This document shows, piece by piece, positions 45,486 through 55,050 of a stretch of 64,000 nucleotides of DNA. Position 1 is the stretch's first letter. Each line of letters opens with the position of its first letter. The position numbers and the translations under genes were made by a program. The stretch is from Lachnospiraceae bacterium (GTDB lineage Bacteria; Bacillota; Clostridia; Lachnospirales; Lachnospiraceae): the NCBI GenBank assembly GCA_022774505.1, contig JALFLW010000010.1, positions 16,115 through 80,114 on the forward strand, in the 5' to 3' direction. Below the pieces are notes generated by a model. It was not told the DNA's origin, did no database searches, and worked only from the letters and a program-made list of their open reading frames with translations.

Positions 45486-46328
45486 CTATAACGGGATCAT
45501 TTTCGGTTTTCTTCCATAAAATTCCGTATAATAGCGAAAACCACACTTATGCAGCAAAGCCGGTATTCCATCAAAAGCATAGGCGAGATGTCTGGTTTCA
45601 TGTGCATCAGAACCAACCGTAATTATCTCGCCTCCAAGCTCCTGATAACGTTTCAATACCCTTTCACTGGGATTCGTATGTCCAAGTCCGTATTTAATCC
45701 CTGCCGTATTTACCTCAATTCCGTAACCTCTCTCCAGCACAAGTCTCAGGATCTCATCAATGATATCCGAAGACTGCTGCCAGCATTTATCCAGATATGC
45801 TTCATCTATGATCCCAAGTTTTCTGTTTTTTTGCTGTGTCGGTGTATATCGGATAATATAATCTATATGACCATATACATCAAGATCAAAGCCGCTTTTA
45901 ATATTTTCCAAAGTATTCTCATAATACCTGCGTATTCCGTCTTTCTCTGAATAATTCTCCCAAAATTCCGGATAATAGGGATCCGTATCATCTACCAGAT
46001 GCGTAGATCCGATCACAAAATCAAAATCATACTTGTGTGTCAATGCATTACACCGCTCCACGAGATCCGGTTTTAATCCCAGTTCAATCCCCTGACGCAG
46101 CTTCACCGATGAAAATTGTTTTCTGAGATTTTTCAGCTTTTCCATATATGCATCTGTATCAAGTATAAATTCAATACCGTTTCCTGTATCCGGGAAATCA
46201 TAATCCATATGATCTGTAAAGCAGATGGAATCTAATCCCAGTTCAATCCCCCTTTTTACCATCTCTTCCATAGGCGTACTGCTGTCTGTCGAAAAGCTGG
46301 TATGAACATGATTATCAGAATGAATCAT
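45486..46328 (-). CDS. PHP-domain histidinol-phosphatase (HisJ/HisK type)
   Basis: A 280-residue metal-dependent phosphatase of the PHP superfamily; its closest known function is histidinol-phosphate hydrolysis in histidine synthesis. PHP metal motifs are SDNHVHTSFSTDS at the N-terminus, CFTDHMDYDFP, a Glu in RQGIELGLKPD, the His in VIGSTHLVDDTDPYY, DVYGHIDYIIRY and the final GSDAHETRHLA. The start at 46328 is preferred over the GTG at 46337. It lies away from other his genes, so another phosphate ester substrate is possible. It is codirectional with rqcH, about 30 bp downstream of it. Confidence 0.88.
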   Translation of the reverse strand: MIHSDNHVHTSFSTDSSTPMEEMVKRGIELGLDSICFTDHMDYDFPDTGNGIEFILDTDAYMEKLKNLRKQFSSVKLRQGIELGLKPDLVERCNALTHKYDFDFVIGSTHLVDDTDPYYPEFWENYSEKDGIRRYYENTLENIKSGFDLDVYGHIDYIIRYTPTQQKNRKLGIIDEAYLDKCWQQSSDIIDEILRLVLERGYGIEVNTAGIKYGLGHTNPSERVLKRYQELGGEIITVGSDAHETRHLAYAFDGIPALLHKCGFRYYTEFYGRKPKMIPL

Positions 46329-46355
46329 TTTAATCACCGTACCTTTCCCTTTTTA

Positions 46356-48143
46356 TCAATCCTCGATTTCCTTTATTCCTGAGATATCAGGTACTATTGT
46401 CATCGAATAATTTGTGTAGTATACGACAAATCCCGGTTTGCTCCCATTTGGCTTTTTTACATGTTTACGCTGGATATAATCAATCTCTGCTTTCGCCTGA
46501 TCCTTGGCCTTAGAATACCAGCCTGCTAAAGCAGCAGCTTCCTCAAAGGTCCGGTCCGGGAGTTCTTTTCCCTCTGCCTTGACGATCACATGGGAACCTG
46601 CCGTTCCCTTTGCGTGAAACCACCAGTCACCGCCATTTGCAAAATGGAAGGTTAATTCATCATTCTGATAATTATTTCTGCCGACATACATATGGAAGCC
46701 GTCAGAAGACAGATAATGAAATGGCTTGCTTTTTCCCTTAACGCGGCCTTTTTGATTTTTTGAGCCAAGATGTTTCTTCACATATCCACACTCAGAAAGC
46801 TCCTTCCTAATGGAGGACAGGTCTTCCTCCTGTCTTGCAATATCCAGTGCATTGCTTACCGATTCAAGATGTTCGATCTCTTGTTTTGTTTCCTCAAGCT
46901 GTACTGTCAATGCTTCAAACGTCCTTTTAAGCTTCGCATATTTATCAAAATATCTTTTGGCATTATCCATAGCCGACTTTGTCTCATCCAAAGGTATCGT
47001 AACTTCCTTACCCGTATAATAATTCTCACAGGTGAGGCTCTTTTCTCCCCCTTTCAGATTATATCCATATGTGGTAAGCAGATCTCCATAAACCTTATAT
47101 TTCTCTCTTTTTTCCGTATCTTTAAGCTGCTTTTCCTGAAGGTCATATTTTTTTCGGCATCGCTCCAATGCAGTATTTGTAACACGCCGAAGTTCAAACG
47201 ACTTTTGATGTATCCTTGAATACAGCTCCTTCTGAGCATAATAATCATATAAAAGCCTGCTGATACTGTCATATGGAACAGATGTATAATTCTCATCCCT
47301 TTCATACAATGACAGGCTGAAAGCTGCGAACTCTACCGGTTCCTGTCCTTTCCTGATCATAGCAGGAGAGAAGTCATGATCTTTAATTTTCTCCCGGAGA
47401 TTGTCAAAATTCCGATACAGATGAAGCATTTCCATTTCCGATAGCTCAGAAGCAGAAGAGTAGTCCTGCAGACTTGCACGATATAAAAGCTCATTTGCCA
47501 TCACAGGACTAAATCCCGTAAGCGATGTGTATAATGCTTTATTCAACGGTACCGGCTTTGCCGCGATCCTCTCTGTAAATTCTTCATAATCCACGGTAAG
47601 AGGATCTGCTTTATCTAATGTATTCGGGATAAAATATTTCCGGCCGGGAAGCACCTCGCGCACAGAGCTTACCAATGCCGATACCCTTTTAATGCTGTCT
47701 ACGATAATATCATCCTCCTGACAAAAGATGATATTACTATGTTTTCCCATAAGCTCCACGTACAGCTTTTTATGACACAGATCACCCATTTCATTAAGAT
47801 GCTCCAGCGAAAAACACAAAACACGCTCTAAGCCAAGCTGTTCAATCCCTAAAATTCTGGCATTGGATAAATGTTTGCGCAGCACCATACAAAATGTCGG
47901 AGCCGTCATAGGAGAGTTTTTCGTTTCCTCTGTCTCGTATATCAGCGGAAGGCTTGGATTTACGGAAATAACCAGCTTTTTCTGGCTGCGGACCGTTTTC
48001 CCATCCTCCTGTATCTTACTCTGCTTGATCGTCAATAGCAGTTCATCCTTTTCCGGCTGGGCAATTTTAGATATCCTTCCCCCTGCCATATCTCTGTTTA
48101 ATTCATAAGCTATGTCTGCGATCACCATGCCGTCTAATGCCAT
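46356..48143 (-). CDS. rqcH: Ribosome quality control factor RqcH / NFACT family
   Basis: A 595-residue NFACT-family protein, the bacterial NEMF/Rqc2 homologue that binds stalled 50S subunits and adds C-terminal Ala tails. The NFACT-N part shows GGRISKIAQPEKDELLLTIK and YVELMGKHSNIIFC; a helix-hairpin and coiled coil lie at about 280-440 (FEALTVQLEETKQEIEHLES); the NFACT-R part has HYLSSDGFHMYVGRNNYQN and WWFHAKGTAGSHVIVKAEG. The start at 48143 follows AAAGGAGG; codons upstream to 48185 lack a site. Older annotation calls such proteins fibronectin-binding, which is unlikely to be the main function. Confidence 0.95.
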   Translation of the reverse strand: MALDGMVIADIAYELNRDMAGGRISKIAQPEKDELLLTIKQSKIQEDGKTVRSQKKLVISVNPSLPLIYETEETKNSPMTAPTFCMVLRKHLSNARILGIEQLGLERVLCFSLEHLNEMGDLCHKKLYVELMGKHSNIIFCQEDDIIVDSIKRVSALVSSVREVLPGRKYFIPNTLDKADPLTVDYEEFTERIAAKPVPLNKALYTSLTGFSPVMANELLYRASLQDYSSASELSEMEMLHLYRNFDNLREKIKDHDFSPAMIRKGQEPVEFAAFSLSLYERDENYTSVPYDSISRLLYDYYAQKELYSRIHQKSFELRRVTNTALERCRKKYDLQEKQLKDTEKREKYKVYGDLLTTYGYNLKGGEKSLTCENYYTGKEVTIPLDETKSAMDNAKRYFDKYAKLKRTFEALTVQLEETKQEIEHLESVSNALDIARQEEDLSSIRKELSECGYVKKHLGSKNQKGRVKGKSKPFHYLSSDGFHMYVGRNNYQNDELTFHFANGGDWWFHAKGTAGSHVIVKAEGKELPDRTFEEAAALAGWYSKAKDQAKAEIDYIQRKHVKKPNGSKPGFVVYYTNYSMTIVPDISGIKEIED

Positions 48144-48320
48144 AATACACAGCCTCCTTTTATATCTGTCTCTCAATCTTCTCAAATCATTTTACTGATA
48201 CTTGCAGCCTTTTGCAACAGTTGCCAAAAAAAAATAATTGTGTTACATTATGGATATATGGGAAATATGGCTTAAATCAGTGTCATTCCCGAAAACGTAA
48301 ACGGAAATGAGGAAAGAAAG

Positions 48321-49061
48321 TTGCTTCGTTTTATATATGTTATTTTAAGGAATTTGCATAGAATCTGGATGATTCCCCAGGCTGCCTATTATGCCGCCAG
48401 AGACAAAAAATATTCCGAAGAATTCCGATATCAGTACGGCCTCAAAATGATCCGGCAGATGATGCGTACCGCCAGGATCTCCACCACAGTCTATGGACGG
48501 GAAAACCTTCCAAGATCAGGCGGATACGTGATGTTTCCAAACCATCAGGGAAAATATGATGCTCTCGGGATCCTGTACGGTCATCCGCTTCCGTGTTCTA
48601 TTGTCATGGATGACGCCCGTTCCCACATGCCGCTTGTCAGCCAGTTTATCGATCTGGTGAAAGGAAAACGGATCAAGCTTCATGATATCCGTCAGGCAGC
48701 CCGTATCATTCACGAAGTATCCGTCGAGACAGCCCAGGGCAGAAAATTTATCATATTCCCTGCCGGAGGATACAGACACCGCAATGGAAACTATGTTGAT
48801 CCGTTTAAACCCGGTACCTTCAAAAGTGCGATGAAAGCAAAAGCTCCCATTGTACCTGTTGCTTTAGTAGATTCCTGGAAGGTTTATGACTTAAATTCCC
48901 TGCGTCCTGTCAAAACACAGGTATATTTTTTAAAACCTATTTATTATAATGATTATAAGGACATGAAATCTGTGGAAATATGTGATCAAGTCTATCACAG
49001 GATATGCCGTGCCGTCAGGCTGGGGGAGCGCAATATGCCGGAACAGGCGGTCCGCAGCTGA
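48321..49061 (+). CDS. 1-acyl-glycerol-3-phosphate acyltransferase (PlsC-like)
   Basis: A 246-residue membrane-associated acyltransferase of phospholipid synthesis. The catalytic H-X4-D is in PNHQGKYDALGIL and the phosphate-binding block is IIFPAGGYRHRNGN, a variant of FPEGTR, with the third block KAPIVPVALVDSW. An N-terminal amphipathic region anchors it. The start appears to be TTG at 48321 behind GAGGAAAG; the next ATG, at 48369, would lose the first 16 residues. The Ala-Gly-Gly in place of Glu-Gly-Thr is unusual and could shift the acceptor. Confidence 0.85.
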   Translation: MLRFIYVILRNLHRIWMIPQAAYYAARDKKYSEEFRYQYGLKMIRQMMRTARISTTVYGRENLPRSGGYVMFPNHQGKYDALGILYGHPLPCSIVMDDARSHMPLVSQFIDLVKGKRIKLHDIRQAARIIHEVSVETAQGRKFIIFPAGGYRHRNGNYVDPFKPGTFKSAMKAKAPIVPVALVDSWKVYDLNSLRPVKTQVYFLKPIYYNDYKDMKSVEICDQVYHRICRAVRLGERNMPEQAVRS

Positions 49062-49155
49062 TCCGGAGCATATTTTTCTAAAGAACACAGCCGGCATTTC
49101 ATGAACATTTCTGCTATAAAAAGAAAAATCGGAGAACAGAAAGGAGGAGAGTCAT

Positions 49156-49581
49156 ATGAAAAAGCTTAGAAAACAGCATTGGCTTATCTTATGCATATTG
49201 TTTTTTGTGCTTATTTCAGCCATCGGGACAGATGTTGCACGGATTTCCCAGATAAATGATCCCCATATTGCTGCTGACGATGCCTCTCTGTCCGAAATCT
49301 CCACCCTAAACTGTTTAGAACTGGATCTATGCAGTTCCGAGCAGCTTGGTATACGCATGATCCAGCCCCGGTCAATAAATTTTATTCCGACTTCACTGCG
49401 CAGCGATATCAGACAGCAGCAGTTATTTCTCCTTTTAATACTATTTCTGACGATCTGTTCCTGCCATTTTTTTGTCCGTCATACGGATACTCTGGCTTTC
49501 TATGTATCTCTGACTCATCAATTAGAAATTTCCATGCACTATATCCATGCAAAGGATGGCTCAAAAGTTCTCTTTTCTTAA
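49156..49581 (+). CDS. Hypothetical membrane protein of 141 residues
   Basis: A small protein with two predicted membrane helices: WLILCILFFVLISAIGT at about 8-26 and QLFLLLILFLTICSCHFFV at about 88-107. The segment between is polar and Cys-containing (LNCLELDLCSSEQLGIRM). AAAGGAGGAG before the ATG supports translation. No family is recognised. It precedes a second very small membrane protein gene, and both might form a short unit. Confidence 0.5.
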   Translation: MKKLRKQHWLILCILFFVLISAIGTDVARISQINDPHIAADDASLSEISTLNCLELDLCSSEQLGIRMIQPRSINFIPTSLRSDIRQQQLFLLLILFLTICSCHFFVRHTDTLAFYVSLTHQLEISMHYIHAKDGSKVLFS

Positions 49582-49635
49582 AGCGGCAAAATAAAAATAA
49601 GCAGCACACTATTGTGCAGAAAAGAGGATATTATT

Positions 49636-49773
49636 ATGGGAACAACTATTGCATTGATTGTTGTAGGTATTGTTATTTTAGGAGTAACTGTTTTTAGTTT
49701 TCAGTTTGCCAATGGCGGCTCTGTAGAACAAAGCAGCGCCGACCGGAATACGGTAGACGACCAGAAGAAATAA
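49636..49773 (+). CDS. Small membrane protein of 45 residues
   Basis: A short gene: MGTTIALIVVGIVILGVTVF forms one membrane helix followed by a polar tail with VEQSSADRNTVDDQKK. AGAGGAT lies before the ATG at 49636, and the helix-plus-charged-tail pattern is unlikely by chance. Its function is unknown; similar single-helix proteins often modulate larger membrane partners. Confidence 0.55.
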   Translation: MGTTIALIVVGIVILGVTVFSFQFANGGSVEQSSADRNTVDDQKK

Positions 49774-49851
49774 CCCGGTACAAAACCAGCAGATCAGTCA
49801 TTTCCGACCGTCAGACTTCACTATACCCCGAAAGTACTTATTCCTTATGCT

Positions 49852-51108
49852 TTATTGGAGCATTATCTGTCGTAACAAATGACTGAACACATATGAGATA
49901 TCCATGGGACGTACGCTTTCTTCTGCGATCATAGGAACGCTTTTGATCTGTATGCCATTCAGCATAAGATCCTGCGTGCCAACGATATCCCCCTCACGGA
50001 CAGGTGCAGATAACACTTCCGGCAGAGTTTTTTTGATCTCGATCACATCATCTGCTTTCAGCGGCATCTGCACCTGTTCATTATTATTTGATACTTTTGA
50101 AACAGATACATACGATTTTTGTCCATTTTGTACCGGAAGATATATCGCTTCGTCCGGTTCCGGAATGGTGCAGGTTTTAAAGCCCTGAAATCCATAGTCC
50201 ATCAGTTTTCCGGTATCAGACCATTTATAGGATCTGTTCGGAGGCCAGCCACATGCAAGAACAGAAGAAACAAGTGTTCGCCCATTTCTGCTTGCGGCAC
50301 CGCAAAAACAGTAACCTGCATTTCCGGTAAATCCGGTTTTTATTCCGATGGCTCCTTTATACTGCTGTAAAAAGGCATCATGATTGGAAACCAGAAATTC
50401 CCGGTTTCCGGATTTTTCCTGAAACCGATACTGCGGAGTCTGAATGATCTTTAAAAAACTTTCATTTTGTATCGCATAAGAAGCAATGATACAAAGCTCC
50501 TTTGCCGTAGTATAATGTTCCTGATCATCCAGGCCGTTAGGTGTCACAAAATGAGTAGAAGTACAGCCAAGTTCCGTTGCTTTTTGATTCATAAGCTCTG
50601 CAAATTTCTTTACAGAACCACCTAGATATTCAGCAATTGCGACCGCTGTATCATTATGGGACTCTAACATGAGAGAATAAAGCATATCTTTTAAGCGGTA
50701 TTTTTCCCCTTCTCTGATATTTAGCTGAACATCAGGCATAGAGGCAGCATATGTGGAAACAGGAATGAATTCATCCAGCTTACCGGATTCCAAAGCCAGA
50801 ATACAGGTCATGATCTTTGTTGTGCTTGCCATCGGCATTTTCTGATCAGAATTCTTAGATAACAGGACTCTTCCTGATTCTGTGTCCATAACACAATATG
50901 CCTTTGCATACATAGAAGCAGGCGTGGCAGCAGCAACATGAACATCCAGTTTTCCCGCTGTCATCCGAAGTACTTTATCCCCGGAATCCACCGGACATTT
51001 TGTCATTTCAAGGCGAATATTTTCACCGGTGCTTATCAACCCACGCACAGGCAGCACCAATAAAAAAAGACATGCGAGTAAAAGAAGAATACTTATGATT
51101 TTTTGCAT
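49852..51108 (-). CDS. D-alanyl-D-alanine carboxypeptidase (DacF/PBP5 type), copy 1
   Basis: A 418-residue exported peptidase that trims the last D-Ala from peptidoglycan stems. A signal peptide (ISILLLLACLFLLVLPV) is followed by the penicillin-binding domain with S-X-X-K in MASTTKIMTC, S-X-N in ESHNDTAVAI and KTG in GIKTGFTGNAG. A C-terminal beta domain of about 110 residues follows (PBP5-C-like). The end FSHLLRQIMLQ is a short amphipathic tail that may bind the membrane. It is divergent from the carboxyltransferase operon. A second paralogue lies at 59581-60783. Confidence 0.93.
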   Translation of the reverse strand: MQKIISILLLLACLFLLVLPVRGLISTGENIRLEMTKCPVDSGDKVLRMTAGKLDVHVAAATPASMYAKAYCVMDTESGRVLLSKNSDQKMPMASTTKIMTCILALESGKLDEFIPVSTYAASMPDVQLNIREGEKYRLKDMLYSLMLESHNDTAVAIAEYLGGSVKKFAELMNQKATELGCTSTHFVTPNGLDDQEHYTTAKELCIIASYAIQNESFLKIIQTPQYRFQEKSGNREFLVSNHDAFLQQYKGAIGIKTGFTGNAGYCFCGAASRNGRTLVSSVLACGWPPNRSYKWSDTGKLMDYGFQGFKTCTIPEPDEAIYLPVQNGQKSYVSVSKVSNNNEQVQMPLKADDVIEIKKTLPEVLSAPVREGDIVGTQDLMLNGIQIKSVPMIAEESVRPMDISYVFSHLLRQIMLQ

Positions 51109-51289
51109 AATTTTTACCTTATTTTAAAAGGAATTAACTAATTATATGAAAAAACGCTCAAATCATTCTTTTTTATTCTTATAACAAAAAAAATGGCGAA
51201 AAAACGGTTGCCATTTTTGTCCAAAAGATATACACTTATACTTGGTGTAAATTTGTTATTATTATTACTACTATATAGGAGGTCAAAAC
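51109..51289. other. Divergent region between carboxypeptidase and biotin operon, with a terminator-like hairpin
   Basis: AAAAATGGC (51189-51197) pairs with GCCATTTTT (51210-51218) around a 12-base loop, and T residues follow. It is not at the end of any gene; it lies between two divergent starts and overlaps the possible -35 (TTGCCA, 51208) of the biotin operon. It could be a protein-binding palindrome, a leader attenuator of an unseen upstream promoter, or chance. Confidence 0.4.
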
Positions 51290-52723
51290 ATGAGTAACTC
51301 AAACACTATGTCCGCGAAAGACCGCATTGCGTCTTTGGTAGACGAAAATAGTTTTGTTGAACTCGGTGCTGGAATTACCAAGAGAAGCACAGATTTCAAC
51401 ATGCAGGAGAAATCTGTACCGGCAGATGGTGTCATTACCGGTTACGGACTGATCCAGAACAACCCTGTCTATGTATATAGTCAGGATGCATCTGCACTGA
51501 ATGGTACGATAGGTGAGATGCATGCTAAAAAGATTGCACACATCTATGAACTTGCTATGAAAACAGGTGTTCCCGTAATCGGTCTGATCGATTGTGCCGG
51601 AATGCGTCTTCAGGAGTCCACAGATGCCCTCGCCGGATTTGGTCAGATTTATAAGATGAAAGCTAAGGCTTCCGGTGTAATCCCTCAGATCAGTGTTATT
51701 CTGGGTAACTGCGGTGGCGGTGTTGCTGTTATGGCTGCCATGAGTGATTTTACTTTTATGGAGCAAAGTAACGGCAGACTTTTCGTAAATTCTCCAAATA
51801 CCCTGGAAGGCAATTACACAGACAAGCTTGATACCGCATCTGCTGATTTCCAGAAATCCGCATCTGTTGTTGATGTAGTCTGTGAAGGTGAAGCAGAGCT
51901 TTTAGAAAATGTCCGCAGTCTGGTAAGCATCCTTCCTGAAAACAATAACGAAATTGGCGGAATGGAAGAGTGCATGGATGATCTCAACCGTCTTGTACCT
52001 GATTTTGCTGCTGAGATCAAAGACCCGGCAGCAGCGTTAGAGGATCTTGGCGACAACAACTTCTTCCTGGAGTTAAAAAAGGATTTTGCCAAAGAGATGG
52101 TTACAGGCTTTATCAGCCTTGACGGCATGACAGTCGGCTGTATCGCAAACAGAACAGCAGTATTCAGTGAGGATGGCGGTGAACTTGAAAGCTTTGATGC
52201 ACGTCTGACCTCTAACGGATGTGACAAGGCTGCCTCATTTATTAAAACGTGTGATGCCTTTAACATTCCTGTACTTACACTGACAAATGTAGAGGGATTT
52301 GCTACAACCTTAGACGAAGAGAAGACAATCGCCTCTAGGGCGGCTGCTCTGACTGCTGCATTTACAGAGGCTGATGTTCCAAAGGTAAATCTGATCACAG
52401 GAAATGCCTATGGAAGTGCATATATCACTATGAACTCAAAGCATATCGGTGCAGATATGGTCTTTGCCCTGCCTGATGCAAAGATTGGCATGATGGACGC
52501 ACAGATTGCAGCAAAGATCATGTATGCAGATGACAAAGAGGCTGATCTGTCTGCAAAAGCGGCTGAATTTACTGCACAGTCCGGTACGGAAGCAGCAGCA
52601 GCCAGAGGCTATATTGATTCTATCATTGCCCCTGAGGCAGCCAGAAAGCAGTTAATATTCGCATTTGAGCTTCTGTTTACAAAAAGTGAGTATCCAATCG
52701 GCAAGAAACATGGAACCATCTAA
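51290..52723 (+). CDS. Biotin-dependent acyl-CoA carboxyltransferase subunit (MmdA/PccB-like)
   Basis: A 477-residue carboxyltransferase of the crotonase-like fold, related to the alpha subunit of methylmalonyl-CoA decarboxylase and the 12S subunit of transcarboxylase. Family features are ARKD-like SAKDRIASLVDENSFVEL, DGVITGYGLI, the acyl-CoA oxyanion loop in IGLIDCAGMRLQES, the Gly-rich ILGNCGGGVAVMAAMSDF and the second-half GFATTLDEEKTIAS and ITGNAYGSAYITM. It is shorter than typical MmdA (about 510). AGGAGG precedes the ATG. TTGCCA (51208) and TACACT (51231) could be its promoter. No biotin carboxylase is encoded nearby, so it acts in decarboxylation or transcarboxylation rather than ATP-driven carboxylation. 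Confidence 0.88.
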   Translation: MSNSNTMSAKDRIASLVDENSFVELGAGITKRSTDFNMQEKSVPADGVITGYGLIQNNPVYVYSQDASALNGTIGEMHAKKIAHIYELAMKTGVPVIGLIDCAGMRLQESTDALAGFGQIYKMKAKASGVIPQISVILGNCGGGVAVMAAMSDFTFMEQSNGRLFVNSPNTLEGNYTDKLDTASADFQKSASVVDVVCEGEAELLENVRSLVSILPENNNEIGGMEECMDDLNRLVPDFAAEIKDPAAALEDLGDNNFFLELKKDFAKEMVTGFISLDGMTVGCIANRTAVFSEDGGELESFDARLTSNGCDKAASFIKTCDAFNIPVLTLTNVEGFATTLDEEKTIASRAAALTAAFTEADVPKVNLITGNAYGSAYITMNSKHIGADMVFALPDAKIGMMDAQIAAKIMYADDKEADLSAKAAEFTAQSGTEAAAARGYIDSIIAPEAARKQLIFAFELLFTKSEYPIGKKHGTI

Positions 52724-52738
52724 AAAGGAGAGACATCT

Positions 52739-53464
52739 ATGAAAAGAAAGTTAATGTTATTTTTCTGTGTTTTGTCCTGTGTATTGATGGTATCCGGATG
52801 TTCTCTGGTCCGTGGCAATAAAAATTTTGATAAGACAAATCTTGAAAAGCAGACAGACAGTTTCCTGACTAACTGGTTTGCCGCAGATTTCGAGGGAACG
52901 ATCTCTACTTATAAGGATCAGATGAATGATACAACACTTGCACAGTATAAGCTTTATGCAAAACAAAAAGCACAGTATAAAGGATTAAAGAAAAAGATCA
53001 AAACTGAATTTACGATCACAACAGATTCTGCTACTGTTACAGAAACAATTCTCTGCGAAAACGGAGAGAAGGTTCTGGCAAGTCTTACATTTGATAAAGA
53101 TGGTCAGATCCAGACAGATGACAGCGGTAACTATTCCTTTAAGTTTGACGAGTATAAAACACTTGGTCAGAAAATGCAGAAAGCAGGGCTGAATACGATC
53201 ATGAGTATGTCCATCGTATTCCTCGTACTGATCTTCATCAGTCTTCTGATCAGCTGTTTCAAATTTATCGGTATTATCGGTAAAGGAAAGGCGGACACAG
53301 CACCACAGACAACCGTTTCTGCACCGGCTGCAGCAGCCGTTTCCGAACCTGAAGATCTTGTAGATGATCTGGAATTAGTTGCTGTTATCACCGCAGCCAT
53401 TGCAGCCGCTTCTGAAACAGAAAGTGCTGATGGACTTGTTGTTCGTTCTATTATCCGCCGATAA
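52739..53464 (+). CDS. Lipoprotein-OadG fusion, small subunit of a Na+-pumping decarboxylase
   Basis: A 241-residue protein with a lipobox signal (VLMVSGCS), an extracellular domain of about 120 residues with ASLTFDKDGQIQTDDSG-type beta structure resembling DUF3887, one membrane helix (MSMSIVFLVLIFISLLIS) and a cytoplasmic Ala/Pro linker ending in DDLELVAVITAAIAAA. That tail matches the C-terminus of OadG gamma subunits, which bind the alpha subunit. Most OadG proteins are only about 80-120 residues without an extracellular domain, so this is a fusion. It sits 15 bp after the carboxyltransferase gene. Confidence 0.75.
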   Translation: MKRKLMLFFCVLSCVLMVSGCSLVRGNKNFDKTNLEKQTDSFLTNWFAADFEGTISTYKDQMNDTTLAQYKLYAKQKAQYKGLKKKIKTEFTITTDSATVTETILCENGEKVLASLTFDKDGQIQTDDSGNYSFKFDEYKTLGQKMQKAGLNTIMSMSIVFLVLIFISLLISCFKFIGIIGKGKADTAPQTTVSAPAAAAVSEPEDLVDDLELVAVITAAIAAASETESADGLVVRSIIRR

Positions 53465-53508
53465 TAGATATTACATTATTGATTGAATATATTAAATGGA
53501 GGATTATC

Positions 53509-53868
53509 ATGAAAAATTATACAATTACAGTAAATGGAACTGTTTATGACGTAACTGTGGAAGAGGGTACAGGCTCTGCAGCTGCAGCAAGTGCACCAAA
53601 AGCTTCAGCTCCTAAGGCAGCTAAACCGGCAACACCTAAGGCAGCAGGTACCGGAGCTATCAAGGTAAATGCTCCTATGCCTGGAAAGATCCTCTCTGTA
53701 AAAGCTTCTGTAGGCCAGGCTGTTAAGAAAGGTGATGTCATTCTGATCCTTGAAGCAATGAAGATGGAGAACGAGGTCGTTGCACCTGAAGACGGTACTG
53801 TAGCAAGCATTGATGTTGCTGCCGGAGATTCCGTTGAGGCTGGTGCTGTACTTGCAACTTTGAACTAA
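53509..53868 (+). CDS. Biotin carrier protein of the decarboxylase complex
   Basis: A 119-residue biotinyl carrier. A short N-terminal beta segment (NYTITVNGTVYDVTVEEG) is followed by an Ala/Pro/Lys linker at about 22-48 and the biotinyl domain with EAMKMENEVVAP, whose Lys takes the biotin. GGAGGA before the ATG at 53509 fixes the start. It is the shared carboxyl shuttle between the two carboxyltransferases and the Na+ pump OadB encoded around it. Confidence 0.95.
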   Translation: MKNYTITVNGTVYDVTVEEGTGSAAAASAPKASAPKAAKPATPKAAGTGAIKVNAPMPGKILSVKASVGQAVKKGDVILILEAMKMENEVVAPEDGTVASIDVAAGDSVEAGAVLATLN

Positions 53869-53886
53869 TTTTAGGAGGGAATAACT

Positions 53887-55035
53887 TTGGATTATATTAT
53901 CTCAACGCTTGAGAATCTGGCCGGCCAGACAGCGTTCACCACGCTGACACCCGGAAACTACCTTATGATCCTGGTAGGCTGCGTCTTTCTCTATTTAGCG
54001 ATCAAAAAAGAGTATGAGCCATTGTTGCTTGTTCCGATTGCCTTTGGTATGATCCTGGTAAATATTTATCCGGACATCATGGCTAATCCGGAGGACACCT
54101 CCAATGGCGTTGGTGGATTATTACATTATTTCTATATTCTCGATGAATGGAGTATCCTGCCATCACTGATCTTCCTCGGAGTCGGTGCAATGACAGACTT
54201 TGGTCCGTTGATCGCAAATCCAATGAGCTTTTTGCTTGGTGCTGCCGCACAGTTTGGTATCTTTTCTGCATATCTTATCGCTATCCTTTGGGGCTTTAAT
54301 GATAAGGCAGCAGCAGCAATCTCAATTATCGGTGGTGCTGACGGTCCTACGTCCATATTCCTCTGTGGTAAATTAAAACAAACAGAATATATGGGACCGA
54401 TTGCCGTGGCGGCATATTCATATATGTCTCTTGTACCAATCATCCAGCCTCCGATCATGAAACTGTTTACTACGGAAAAAGAGCGTAAGATTAAAATGGA
54501 ACAGCTCCGTCCGGTATCTAAACTGGAAAAGATTCTTTTCCCTATTATTGTAACGATCGTTGTATGTCTGCTCCTGCCGACAACAGCACCTTTGGTTGGT
54601 ATGCTTATGCTTGGTAACCTCTTCAAAGAGTCCGGTGTTGTAAAACAGCTGACAGAGACAGCATCCAATGCATTGATGTACATCGTTGTTATTCTGCTTG
54701 GTACATCTGTTGGTGCATCTACATCAGCAGAGGCTTTCTTACGACTCAGCACATTAAAGATCGTCGGACTCGGTTTGATTGCTTTTGCGATCGGTACTGC
54801 TTCCGGTGTGTTGTTCGGAAAACTTATGTGTCTTGTAACAGGTGGAAAAGTCAATCCATTGATCGGTTCTGCCGGTGTATCTGCCGTTCCAATGGCGGCT
54901 CGTGTATCACAGAAGGTTGGTGCAGAAGCGGATCCTACAAACTTCCTGCTGATGCATGCAATGGGACCAAATGTTGCCGGAGTTATCGGTACTGCAGTAG
55001 CGGCCGGTGTCTTTATGGCAATCTTTGGAATATAG
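53887..55035 (+). CDS. oadB: Na+-translocating decarboxylase beta subunit (OadB/MmdB)
   Basis: A 382-residue integral membrane protein with about nine to eleven helices that couples decarboxylation of carboxybiotin to Na+ export. The critical Asp lies in [15 protein letters not shown], and the second signature is [19 protein letters not shown]. The start is TTG at 53887 behind TAGGAGGGAA. It is in the middle of the biotin operon and should form the membrane part of the complex with the OadG-like protein. Confidence 0.95.
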   Translation: MDYIISTLENLAGQTAFTTLTPGNYLMILVGCVFLYLAIKKEYEPLLLVPIAFGMILVNIYPDIMANPEDTSNGVGGLLHYFYILDEWSILPSLIFLGVGAMTDFGPLIANPMSFLLGAAAQFGIFSAYLIAILWGFNDKAAAAISIIGGADGPTSIFLCGKLKQTEYMGPIAVAAYSYMSLVPIIQPPIMKLFTTEKERKIKMEQLRPVSKLEKILFPIIVTIVVCLLLPTTAPLVGMLMLGNLFKESGVVKQLTETASNALMYIVVILLGTSVGASTSAEAFLRLSTLKIVGLGLIAFAIGTASGVLFGKLMCLVTGGKVNPLIGSAGVSAVPMAARVSQKVGAEADPTNFLLMHAMGPNVAGVIGTAVAAGVFMAIFGI

Positions 55036-55050
55036 AATTGGAGGAGAATC

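Noticed and set aside
46356..48143. Fibronectin-binding surface protein
   Set aside because: The protein has no export signal and carries the NFACT-N and NFACT-R motifs of RqcH, a ribosome-associated factor.
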